Below are positions 1 to 5,716 of a stretch of DNA of 6,078 nt, piece after piece; positions within the stretch are counted from its first letter, which is position 1; each line of letters begins with the position of its first letter. Source of the DNA: Nitrososphaera sp035547955 (lineage in GTDB: Archaea > Thermoproteota > Nitrososphaeria > Nitrososphaerales > Nitrososphaeraceae); NCBI GenBank assembly GCA_035547955.1, contig DASZTR010000073.1, forward strand, positions 1-6,078. The letters are read 5' to 3'. The translations under genes and the position numbers were made by a program. The notes beneath the pieces were generated by a model. The model saw nothing but the letters and a program-made list of their open reading frames with translations. It ran no database searches and was not told the DNA's origin.

Positions 1-48
1 ATGTTGGATGAGCTCTAGCTTACCTGTCCATATCCTTTGTTGACGCCG

Positions 49-573
49 ATGACAAGGTCTCTTGCATGTGTCGTAATAGCGATCTCAGCCATATCTCTTC
101 TGCTTGCCGCGCAGCCTGCCTTTGCCGACCCGCTAAAGAACGCCATGTACCGCCAGCGCTTGGGCAACTATAACTTTGAGGTTGCCACCGACCCGTCCAA
201 ACTCGTGGCCGGCCAGCCTGCAAAGGTTGAGATGCGGATTTCTGGAGTCAACGGCGACGACATAGTCGACGTGCCCGTAAAGTTCCGGCTAGTCAAGGAC
301 GGCGGCGCGCAAATTGAGAGTGCCGGCCCGATATTCATCCAGTACGGCCACTATGTATACGACCACACTTTTGCAGTGCCCGGCAAGTATGTGCTTTATG
401 CCGACCTCACGGACAATGTCTACAGCGGCCAAACCCTGACTTTTGCGTTCATACTCGACGTGGCAGGCCCTTATGACCTTTACCTATTCATCATCGGGCC
501 CGGGATTGGGGCCGCAGGAGCGGCGGTAGCCGGCACGATAGTGGTAATGCGCAAGAGAAGGAAAGTAAAATAG
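49..573 (+). CDS. Secreted, C-terminally membrane-anchored beta-sandwich protein of unknown function
   Basis: I do not recognise a named family. From the ATG at 49 the product is 174 residues. Residues 1-26 form a clear signal peptide (Arg at 3, hydrophobic core, cleavage expected after AFA before DPL). Residues about 36-140 alternate hydrophobic and polar residues as in a beta-sandwich, with VKFRLVKDG near the middle and the strand FAVPGKYVLYADL near the end. A hydrophobic helix (about 144-166) and the basic tail MRKRRKVK follow, so the globular part should face outward on a single anchor. The fold resembles YtkA/FixH/CopC-like small Ig-like domains; this is inference. In-frame TTG codons at 37 and 40 could extend the start, but the ATG gives the better signal peptide. 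It resembles the gene at 2053-2598 and the third domain of the gene at 3769-5709. No homologous operon partner is visible upstream in the 48 bases available. Confidence 0.8.
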   Translation: MTRSLACVVIAISAISLLLAAQPAFADPLKNAMYRQRLGNYNFEVATDPSKLVAGQPAKVEMRISGVNGDDIVDVPVKFRLVKDGGAQIESAGPIFIQYGHYVYDHTFAVPGKYVLYADLTDNVYSGQTLTFAFILDVAGPYDLYLFIIGPGIGAAGAAVAGTIVVMRKRRKVK

Positions 574-609
574 TAAAGGTAAGGGAATTTAGGAGAAGGG
601 CAAGATCGA

Positions 610-659
610 CACGGAAGGGGAGGGGAGAAAAGAAGGTATTTTTCTTCTTCCCCGCCGTG
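610..659 (+). terminator. Imperfect hairpin after the first gene, possible terminator
   Basis: CACGG at 610-614 can pair with CCGTG at 655-659, GGGG at 622-625 with CCCC at 650-653, and AAGAAG at 630-635 with CTTCTT at 644-649. The loop contains a run of T at 639-643. The 5' arm sits in an almost pure purine tract (about 575-635). It lies 37 bases after the stop of the 49-573 gene. Archaeal termination mainly needs T-runs rather than hairpins, so the T-run may matter more than the stem. Confidence 0.35.
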
Positions 660-879
660 TAATGAACAAGGCTGTGCGTATGTGTTGCCTTTTTGTAGTG
701 GCTTAATTGCGCGCTACTGAACTTAACTATGCATTTCACGCATATTAGCACTTGTGGTTCATCCGGCAGATGTACTACCGCCCCAATGTTGTGGTTGCAG
801 TGCTGTTGTCTTCCATATAGTTGCTCTTTGGTTGTTGCAAGCACCGCCACAAGAAACTGCCAACTAGACGTCATCCTCA

Positions 880-891
880 TTAATATAAATA
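880..891. promoter_or_regulatory. Orphan TATA-like box (TTAATATAAATA)
   Basis: The sequence reads TTAATATAAATA on plus and TATTTATATTAA on minus; the minus reading contains TTTATATT, close to the archaeal TATA consensus. It is the strongest TATA match I see in the gene-poor region. No credible gene begins at the expected distance (about 25-30 bases) on either side: about 912 on plus, about 859 on minus. It could drive a small RNA, be left from a decayed gene, or be chance in AT-rich sequence. Confidence 0.3.
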
Positions 892-1044
892 GGATGACTG
901 TGACAATCCACCTCGCGAGAGGGATTATCTCACCGCCATCAGAACAAAAACCAGGGTATGATGGACAGCCTTTGTTGCGTGAAAACACGGCAAGTAAAAA
1001 TTACGAAAAAACTCCAGATAGTGGCTGTCGTAGTAACATAGCAC

Positions 1045-1502
1045 TTAACCGATTCTCTCTGCCCCCTGACTCCGTTCATGGCTCTCGCAAATTCAGAGTC
1101 TGATCCGGTAACTAGCGTCGATGTGAGAATTTTTGCAGTTGTGGGCGCAAACGCGTCTACAAGCGACAAAGGATTGCTGGCCATTAGTAATGCCGCCTCT
1201 TTCCAGATCATAAATGCATCGCTATTACTGTTACTCTCTTCCCCCGAAACCATCCTGCCTCCAAAACTCCGCAGATTTCTCTGCTTCTCATAGGCGATCT
1301 TGCGGCACTTTCGGGCAAGAATGCAATAGAGTTCTGCCAAGTTGAGCACGCTCATGTATCCCTTTATCTTAGCCTCTGCTATCTGAGCAAGGAGCTTTGC
1401 CACGCACTCGGCGCTCTTTTCCTTCAATTAAAGGATCAGCATTACCTGCAAATCCCGGACAATACTGCTGCTGTTGTTATTGTTGTTCACTCTGGCACTC
1501 AT
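1045..1502 (-). pseudogene. Decayed vapC: PIN-domain ribonuclease toxin remnant
   Basis: Intact VapC toxins are PIN-domain, metal-dependent RNases held inactive by the adjacent antitoxin. The uninterrupted part (frame from 1427 downward) contains MSVLNLAELY with the conserved Glu (codon 1334-1332), then KEAALL, SLVDAF with its Asp (1157-1155), and LVTGSDSEF with its Asp (1100-1098). These correspond to three of the four PIN acidic positions. The N-terminus is broken: an ATG at 1502-1500 opens MSARVNNNNNSSSIVRD, a different frame then gives FAGNADPLIE (1452-1423), and the frame from 1427 resumes with KSAEC after an in-frame TAA at 1430-1428. The strand that should carry the first LDTS/LDTN-type motif appears largely deleted. 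At the other end, a second frame gives AERIG and a stop (TAA, 1047-1045), like a normal PIN C-terminus. The remnant follows the broken antitoxin in standard vapB-vapC order. It is very unlikely to be active. The PIN assignment rests on motif recognition. Confidence 0.72.
1465..1487. repeat. Short imperfect trinucleotide repeat, (TGC)/(TGT) type
   Basis: The plus strand reads TGCTGCTGTTGTTATTGTTGTT. On the minus strand, in the vapC remnant frame, it encodes five Asn and three Ser. It lies about 10 bases from the point where the toxin's N-terminal motif appears to have been lost, so replication slippage may have contributed to the damage. It is too short and imperfect to be more than a local tract. 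Confidence 0.5.
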
Positions 1503-1544
1503 ACAGCACTCGGCGCTATCTTTCTCTATTCTTGCGGCCGTTTG

Positions 1545-1813
1545 CATTGTTTTTTTAACAAATTCCTCTGCTCCTTGTCGGTTGCGGCTTCCTAAACCCG
1601 CGCTTCTTCAACAAGCTCTAATGATGTCTTGGCTTCAAAGCGCGCATTTATCGAGCCTATCTAATATTCAGGATCTTGCATTGGTATCAACAAGACTCCT
1701 TCCTCAGTATTCACGACGAGCACCTTCTTTCAGATATGGTGTTTTTCCCGGTGCTTTTGGGATCGTCCCCTGCCCTTTTATGTAACTGTTATTACGGTTT
1801 CCCACTCTGTCAT
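1545..1813 (-). pseudogene. Decayed vapB: AbrB/SpoVT-type antitoxin remnant
   Basis: Intact proteins of this type are small DNA-binding antitoxins that neutralise the adjacent VapC and repress their own operon. Reading from the ATG at 1813, the frame gives MTEWETVITVT, stop (1780-1778), K, then RE-KHHI, stop (1732-1730), KKVLVVNTEEGVLLIPM, QDPEY, stop (1663-1661), IGSINARFEAKTSLELVEE, ARV, stop (1594-1592), EAATDKEQRNLLKK. Between about 1775 and 1749 another frame supplies GQGTIPKAP, restoring the typical AbrB signature T-x-KGQ-x-TIPK-x-REK. Order and spacing match a swapped-hairpin AbrB domain (about 45 residues) plus a charged helical tail that would bind the toxin. Four stops and a pair of compensating shifts are too many for sequencing error, so this is a true pseudogene. 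It reads directly into the toxin remnant. Confidence 0.75.
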
Positions 1814-1818
1814 CTCGT

Positions 1819-1850
1819 AAGTAATGCTAAGTTTAAAGAAGTAATGCAAA
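1819..1850 (-). promoter_or_regulatory. Operator-like direct repeats flanking a TATA box of the broken vapBC operon
   Basis: AAGTAATGCTAA (1819-1830) and AAGTAATGCAAA (1839-1850) match at 11 of 12 positions and start exactly 20 bases apart, about two helical turns. Between them is the palindromic TTTAAA (1832-1837), centred about 22 bases before the antitoxin ATG at 1813, close to the TATA distance of a leaderless archaeal transcript. Repeats straddling the promoter fit autorepression by an AbrB-type antitoxin; that role is inferred. Confidence 0.45.
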
Positions 1851-2022
1851 AAATGTGTGTATTACTGGCATAGCCGGGAGGATATCTGCCGTCTGAAAAA
1901 TCCAGGATGTTTGAGTTTGGAATGGGTTCAAAGAAATGATATTTCTAATATCTTCATCAACTGGAACGCAACAGCCAATAAGGAAGAGATAACAAAACCT
2001 GATTCGATGTGACCCCAATAGT

Positions 2023-2033
2023 TGAAATATGCA
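2023..2033 (+). promoter_or_regulatory. Possible TATA box for the 2053-2598 gene
   Basis: TGAAATATGCA is a short AT-rich patch between GC-richer blocks, centred about 25 bases before the ATG at 2053. This fits a leaderless transcript starting there. The match to consensus is weak, and the patch overlaps the alternative ATG at 2029. Confidence 0.35.
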
Positions 2034-2052
2034 AAGCGCCAAAAACAGGCCG

Positions 2053-2598
2053 ATGCCGTCCATGCGCCTGCTCACGTTCCTTCTCATAATCGTGCTCTTT
2101 TCTCTCTTTATTGCAGGCGGACCACTTTCCTTTGTACCTCCGGCGTATGCCCACTTTTTTGGTGCCACAAAAGAAGTGGACGGCTACAAAATAGTGTTCC
2201 AGCCGTATCCTTCGGCCCCGATAATCGGCACCAACTCGACCCTTAACTTTAGCGTGCTTGACAGCGACGGAAGCAACCTCTACAACGTTTACACATCGGT
2301 GGTGATTACAGATAAACATACAGGGCAGGCCGTATACCAGGTGCCCTACCGCCTGTACGAAATAAGCGACGTTACCACTCGCTACCGGTTTAACAACCCT
2401 GGAGACTATACCGTAACAGTACAGACCCGCATCCCCGGTGACGGCAAATATTCAACACGTCCGCTTGCTGCAACCTTTGACCTGTCGGCATTTCCGCCCG
2501 GCATTCCACTTGACGAGCTCTTGCTCTACTATGTGACGCCAGCATCTGCGGTGATAGCCGGCATCGCGGTTTATTTGCATTCCAAGAACAAAATCTGA
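2053..2598 (+). CDS. Secreted, membrane-anchored beta-sandwich protein with predicted N-terminal His
   Basis: No named family is recognised. From the ATG at 2053 the product is 181 residues. A signal peptide ends in PPAYA, so the mature protein should begin HFFGATKE. The middle is beta-rich: GYKIVFQPYPSAP, a G-x(3)-L-x-F segment, TSVVITDKHTG, and the late strand YRFNNPGDYTVTVQTR. A C-terminal hydrophobic helix (about LLLYYVTPASAVIAGIAVYL) ends in HSKNKI. The layout (signal, one small Ig-like domain, one anchor) is the same as in the 49-573 gene, and the alignable YRFNNPGDY/HTFAVPGKY strand suggests paralogy. A YtkA- or CopC-like domain is possible, as is copper binding through the exposed N-terminal His; both are inference. 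In-frame ATGs at 2029 and 2062 are alternatives. I prefer 2053 because an AT-rich box lies about 25 bases upstream and no Shine-Dalgarno site precedes 2029. Confidence 0.8.
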   Translation: MPSMRLLTFLLIIVLFSLFIAGGPLSFVPPAYAHFFGATKEVDGYKIVFQPYPSAPIIGTNSTLNFSVLDSDGSNLYNVYTSVVITDKHTGQAVYQVPYRLYEISDVTTRYRFNNPGDYTVTVQTRIPGDGKYSTRPLAATFDLSAFPPGIPLDELLLYYVTPASAVIAGIAVYLHSKNKI

Positions 2599-2635
2599 CC
2601 TATTATGCCATCATTTCGGCCGGTGTACAAAAATG

Positions 2636-2644
2636 TTAATTAAA
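2636..2644 (+). promoter_or_regulatory. TATA-like box (TTAATTAAA) for the Met/His-rich protein gene
   Basis: TTAATTAAA is centred about 28 bases before the ATG at 2668, the usual spacing between an archaeal TATA box and a leaderless start. It would give this gene its own promoter, separate from the gene ending at 2598, and it argues against the more upstream ATG at 2647, which lies only 3 bases after the box. Confidence 0.5.
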
Positions 2645-2667
2645 GGATGACCTATTTTCTCATATTT

Positions 2668-3651
2668 ATGGGTAGAAAAAGCACCGCCGCACTCCTGCTT
2701 GCTGCCGTGATGGTGATGGGAGGACTTGCCTATGCGTCGGCAGGGCAGCAGAGGGCGTTTGCGCACAACTTTACCGGCGACGAAAGCGCCGCGTTTCTTG
2801 CGAATGTCAACACAATAAAGATCCACCTTATGCTGGTAGGTGGAGATTATGTGAGCAATCCCGACCTTGCCAAGGAGCATGCCGAGCACGCAGCCGAGCA
2901 CCTGAGCGCGTCAGACATCAAGGAAATATCTGAAAAGAACCAGAGGCTTGGAACAGACCTGCCGGCGGCACTGGAGAAGCTAAAGAACTCTGTTGATGGC
3001 AACAGCCCGAGGTCTGACATCGTCCAGCAGATCAAAGACATCAACGGGATGCTTGGCGAGACTGTGACAGCGAGGATCGACAGCAGCCAGTTGACCAACT
3101 CGACGGTGAACGCACTGACGTTTGCAAACCTGATAAACGAAGTCCTAGAGTCGTACCAGGGCGCCTATGGCGTAATGGAAGAAGATGGCGGCAGCATGAA
3201 CATGAGCAACATGACAATGACTATGGCGGACAATGATTCTAGCAGCATGGCGATGGGAGGAGAAGGAGGCGCAGAAACGCATGACAAGATCGTTAGCATG
3301 CCTTCCTACCAGTCGGCGCAGTGGATCGCGCTAAAGGCGTCAAGCATGTTCTACCAGCTCAACCAGGAGGCACCGGCTGGCTCTGAAGCCTCGATGGCCA
3401 AACTGAGAGCCGGCCTTGACGAGCTAAAGAGCGCCATTTACAACAAGGCGTCACTTGACGCGGTGACTGTGATAGTGCACGGCAAGGTTCACCAGAACCT
3501 GATGGATGCATTCAGCCTGCCGATGGCAGGAGAAGAAATGTCTGCTACTTCTGACACTTCATCGGCAATGTCCGGCAATATGGACAACATGACCGGTGGC
3601 AGCACCGGCAACAACAGCAGTAGCAGTATGCAGGGGAACATGACGCAGTAG
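2668..3651 (+). CDS. Exported helical Met/His-rich protein, candidate copper-binding protein
   Basis: I do not recognise a named family. From the ATG at 2668 the product is 327 residues. A signal peptide (MGRKSTAALLLAAV...) probably ends at RAFA (residue 32), leaving a mature N-terminus HNFTGDE. The body looks all-helical: about 38-165, containing H53 and the HxxHxxxH cluster H71/H74/H78, and about 205-285, containing H205, H271 and H275. Between them lies a Met-rich linker with M177, M179, M182, M184, M186, M194 and M196. The C-terminal tail (about 285-327) is Ser/Asn/Gly/Met-rich with seven more Met. There is no C-terminal membrane helix, so it should be released or held by partners. Met-x-Met and His clusters in exported proteins commonly bind Cu(I)/Cu(II), and ammonia-oxidising archaea depend on copper enzymes; the function is inferred. 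Several N-x-S/T sequons suggest surface glycosylation. An ATG at 2647 would add seven residues and fits the TATA spacing less well. Confidence 0.82.
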   Translation: MGRKSTAALLLAAVMVMGGLAYASAGQQRAFAHNFTGDESAAFLANVNTIKIHLMLVGGDYVSNPDLAKEHAEHAAEHLSASDIKEISEKNQRLGTDLPAALEKLKNSVDGNSPRSDIVQQIKDINGMLGETVTARIDSSQLTNSTVNALTFANLINEVLESYQGAYGVMEEDGGSMNMSNMTMTMADNDSSSMAMGGEGGAETHDKIVSMPSYQSAQWIALKASSMFYQLNQEAPAGSEASMAKLRAGLDELKSAIYNKASLDAVTVIVHGKVHQNLMDAFSLPMAGEEMSATSDTSSAMSGNMDNMTGGSTGNNSSSSMQGNMTQ

Positions 3652-3681
3652 GGCAATAGCGAACTGTCTCTACGCACCCCA

Positions 3682-3720
3682 TCTTTTCTTTTCTCTATTT
3701 CTCGTTTCTTTATCTCCTTC
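3682..3720 (+). terminator. Pyrimidine/T-rich terminator tract after the Met/His-rich gene
   Basis: Starting about 30 bases after the stop at 3651, the plus strand is almost pure pyrimidine with repeated T-runs (TCTTTTCTTTTCTC, TTTCTCGTTTCTTT). Oligo-T stretches without a hairpin are the usual archaeal RNA polymerase termination signal. The tract lies before the TATA box of the next gene, separating the two transcripts. Confidence 0.5.
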
Positions 3721-3737
3721 ACCTTTGTTACGCAAAT

Positions 3738-3746
3738 CTTTAATTT
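3738..3746 (+). promoter_or_regulatory. TATA-like box (CTTTAATTT) for the large surface protein gene
   Basis: CTTTAATTT is centred about 27 bases before the GTG at 3769, the spacing expected for a leaderless archaeal start. It lies only about 15 bases before the TTG at 3757, which makes the longer start less likely. An out-of-frame ATG at 3753 gives no plausible product. Confidence 0.5.
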
Positions 3747-3768
3747 GCCATAATGCTTGTTGCCGTAC

Positions 3769-5709
3769 GTGAAGCGCTACCATGCGCCCGTCCTCCTAGT
3801 CCTGCTGGCGATGCTGGTCTTCTCTATTTTTGGTTCTAATACCTCAATAGTCCTGAACGCGTACGCACAGGGCGTCGGCACTGACAGGTCACTTGCCGCG
3901 ACAATTGGGGACAAGCAGGTGGCGGTTGAGGCGACCCTTTCTCCAAATGACATTGACGCCGTCAAAAACGTGCAGCCCACCATGCTGATAAGAACGCTCG
4001 ATCCCAGCAACAACTCCACTTTCACCGGCATCGATTACCGCGTGGTAGTGACAAAGGACAGCAAGACGCTCCTTGACCAGGATTTCCAGTCGTCTGACGG
4101 GATAGTGTTTGCCAAGCTTATCCCTGACGCGGCAGCCCCGGTGGCGCAAGTGAATGGCAAGGCAAATAATTCCGACAAGGTGCAGGTCAGTATGGGCTCC
4201 CCGGTTGAAATAAAGAGCCGGATAATGTCAGAGGGCGGCCTGTACAAGATATCCGTCACTCTACAAAACTCTAGCACCGGCCTGCAAGTGGGCGGGCAAG
4301 GCCAGACGTTTGACCTGTACGTAAGCGTTTCTGGCACGCAGGACTTTACAGTCCAGACTGCAGAGGGGAGCCAAAAGATATCCGTCAAGACCTTTTATGC
4401 CAACGTTTCAAGCCTTGACTACGACAGGGCCGCAAATTCCATCTCCTTTTCGATGCCGTTTGACTGGAGTTCTTCCTATGTCTTGCAGGTGCCAGTAGTG
4501 CACCTTGAGCTAGAGTTCCCAAAAGCTTTGAAGGAGATGCAAGTAAACGGCTACCACGGCTTTGCCAATGGCAAGGAGCTCCCTGCGGACGCCGTGCTTA
4601 TCGACGACTATTCTTCTGAAGACCTGCGCCTGGTACACTTTGTGATCAACAACGACCGGCTCACCCACCTCCCCACTTCTGGCAGCAGCGGTGCCAACGG
4701 CACGATAGATTTTGTGCTGAAAACGTCTGAAAAACCCAAGTTCCCGCTTGACCTGCTATCTACGTCGCAGAAATACCTCTGGCAGTTAGCATGGGGCCCG
4801 GAGGTGATAGTGTCGGGCGAACCGATCGCGTTTGTCATGAACATCCAGAATAACCAGGCGACAAGCGGCACCAGCACCCTAGTCGACAACGCGTCTTTTG
4901 ACTTTGTCATATCCAAGGACGGACATGAGGTCTACCGACAGCACCTGACGTCCGGCCTCGGCACGTTCTCTAACTATTACACGTTCCCCTCTGCAGGCAG
5001 CTATAGTGTGGCGGCGCAAAAGATAAACGGCGAAGAAAACGAGTCTGCCAAAATAGACGTGGTGGTGCTGCAGGGCAACAACACGTCGGCGTCGTCGTCC
5101 CAATCGCAACAGCAACCGCAACAGCAGCCAGCCAAGCCGTCTGGGTGCCTCATCGCGACGGCGGCGTTTGGCTCTGAACTGACTCCGCAGGTGCAATTCC
5201 TCCGGGGATTCAGGGACGACTATGTGGTAAAATCGATGTCCGGCTCTGCATTCATGGACGCTTTCAACACAGTCTACTATTCATTCAGCCCGCAGGTAGC
5301 TGATTACGAGCGGCAGCAGCCATGGCTGCAGGCTACGGTCAAGGCCGCAGTGTACCCGCTGTTTGGCATACTGATGGCGTCAGAGCAGGCGTTCTCAAGC
5401 TCAGGAGGCGGGGAGGGCGGCACTATCCTTGCCGGAGTTGTGGCGAGCACGCTCATTGGCGCCGTCTATGTCTCGCCGTTGGCGGCTGGCGGGATAGTAG
5501 CGGCCAGGAAGAAAGTCAGCATCAAGCTTGTTGAAATCGCCGCAATGTCCGCAGCCGGTGCCCTTGTGGCAACGCTTGTCGCTCTGGCTGCCAGCTCTTC
5601 GCCTGCGCTGTCGGTAACCACGGCGGCGTTCGTAGTGGCCCTTGCCGCCACGGCGGCCCTTGCGGTGGTCCACCTTGTGCAGCAAAAAATGATAGCAACA
5701 AAAAAGTAG
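3769..5709 (+). CDS. Large exported multi-domain surface protein with CFI-box-like domain and three C-terminal membrane helices
   Basis: From the GTG at 3769 the product is 646 residues. A signal peptide (KRYHAPVLLVLLAML...) ends near AYA before QGVGTD. Domain 1 (about 40-189) is beta-rich, with DYRVVVTKDSKTLLDQDF and a late GGLYKISVTL strand. A second beta-rich region covers about 190-335. Domain 3 (about 336-436) has FDFVISKDGHEVYRQ and FPSAGSYSVAAQ, so domains 1 and 3 look like repeats of one Ig-like module, also seen in the genes at 49 and 2053. A Ser/Gln/Pro linker (about 437-459) leads to GCLIATAAFGSELTPQVQFL (Cys460), RGFRD and FSPQVADY (to about 541), which match the CFI-box-CTERM type of domain. 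Three hydrophobic helices follow (about 552-575, 586-607, 612-636), with basic AARKK between the first two and a short Lys-rich tail. It is probably an outward-facing surface protein of unknown role. TTG at 3757 or 3760 are alternative starts. Its stop is 7 bp from that of purP. Confidence 0.85.
   Translation: MKRYHAPVLLVLLAMLVFSIFGSNTSIVLNAYAQGVGTDRSLAATIGDKQVAVEATLSPNDIDAVKNVQPTMLIRTLDPSNNSTFTGIDYRVVVTKDSKTLLDQDFQSSDGIVFAKLIPDAAAPVAQVNGKANNSDKVQVSMGSPVEIKSRIMSEGGLYKISVTLQNSSTGLQVGGQGQTFDLYVSVSGTQDFTVQTAEGSQKISVKTFYANVSSLDYDRAANSISFSMPFDWSSSYVLQVPVVHLELEFPKALKEMQVNGYHGFANGKELPADAVLIDDYSSEDLRLVHFVINNDRLTHLPTSGSSGANGTIDFVLKTSEKPKFPLDLLSTSQKYLWQLAWGPEVIVSGEPIAFVMNIQNNQATSGTSTLVDNASFDFVISKDGHEVYRQHLTSGLGTFSNYYTFPSAGSYSVAAQKINGEENESAKIDVVVLQGNNTSASSSQSQQQPQQQPAKPSGCLIATAAFGSELTPQVQFLRGFRDDYVVKSMSGSAFMDAFNTVYYSFSPQVADYERQQPWLQATVKAAVYPLFGILMASEQAFSSSGGGEGGTILAGVVASTLIGAVYVSPLAAGGIVAARKKVSIKLVEIAAMSAAGALVATLVALAASSSPALSVTTAAFVVALAATAALAVVHLVQQKMIATKK
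5684..5705 (-). terminator. Possible purP terminator inside the neighbouring coding end
   Basis: On the minus strand two runs of six T (5705-5700 and 5689-5684) follow the purP stop at 5717 by about 12-33 bases. Oligo-T runs terminate archaeal transcription. They coincide with the last codons (QQKMIATKK) of the convergent gene, so its Lys/Gln-rich tail may be shaped partly by this role. Confidence 0.4.
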
Positions 5710-5716
5710 TCTGCTA

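Larger units (their letters stand above)
574..1044. other. Gene-poor stretch without a recognisable coding region
   Basis: I find no reading frame here with protein-like composition on either strand. The open frames that exist are rich in Cys, His and Ser and have no recognisable motif. Visible items are the purine-rich tract and imperfect hairpin near the left end, and one strong TATA-like box at 880-891. The stretch lies downstream of the broken toxin gene and may be decayed sequence of the same origin, but nothing in it can be assigned. Confidence 0.6.

Noticed and set aside
1..18. ATG...TAG reading MLDEL, possibly the end of an upstream gene
   Set aside because: Only five codons are visible before the stop, and nothing confirms that this frame is coding upstream.
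491..988. 165-codon open frame on the minus strand
   Set aside because: It overlaps the membrane-anchor end of the 49-573 gene, has odd composition (many Cys, His and Ser) and shows no motif.
729..1103. 124-codon open frame on the plus strand
   Set aside because: It overlaps the PIN-toxin remnant at its end, and its composition is not protein-like.
1920..1945. GGTTCAAAG resembling a tRNA T-arm
   Set aside because: No matching acceptor, D-arm or anticodon stem can be built around it.
1957..2319. 120-codon open frame on the minus strand
   Set aside because: It is mostly antisense to the secreted protein at 2053-2598, with no recognisable motif.
2596..2656. TGACCTATT repeated at 2596-2604 and 2648-2656
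   Set aside because: A 9-bp repeat 52 bases apart with no symmetry or link to the TATA box is plausible by chance.
5401..5685. Antisense Arg/Gly-rich open frame on the minus strand
   Set aside because: It is a shadow of the GC-rich coding sequence of the membrane helices of the surface protein.
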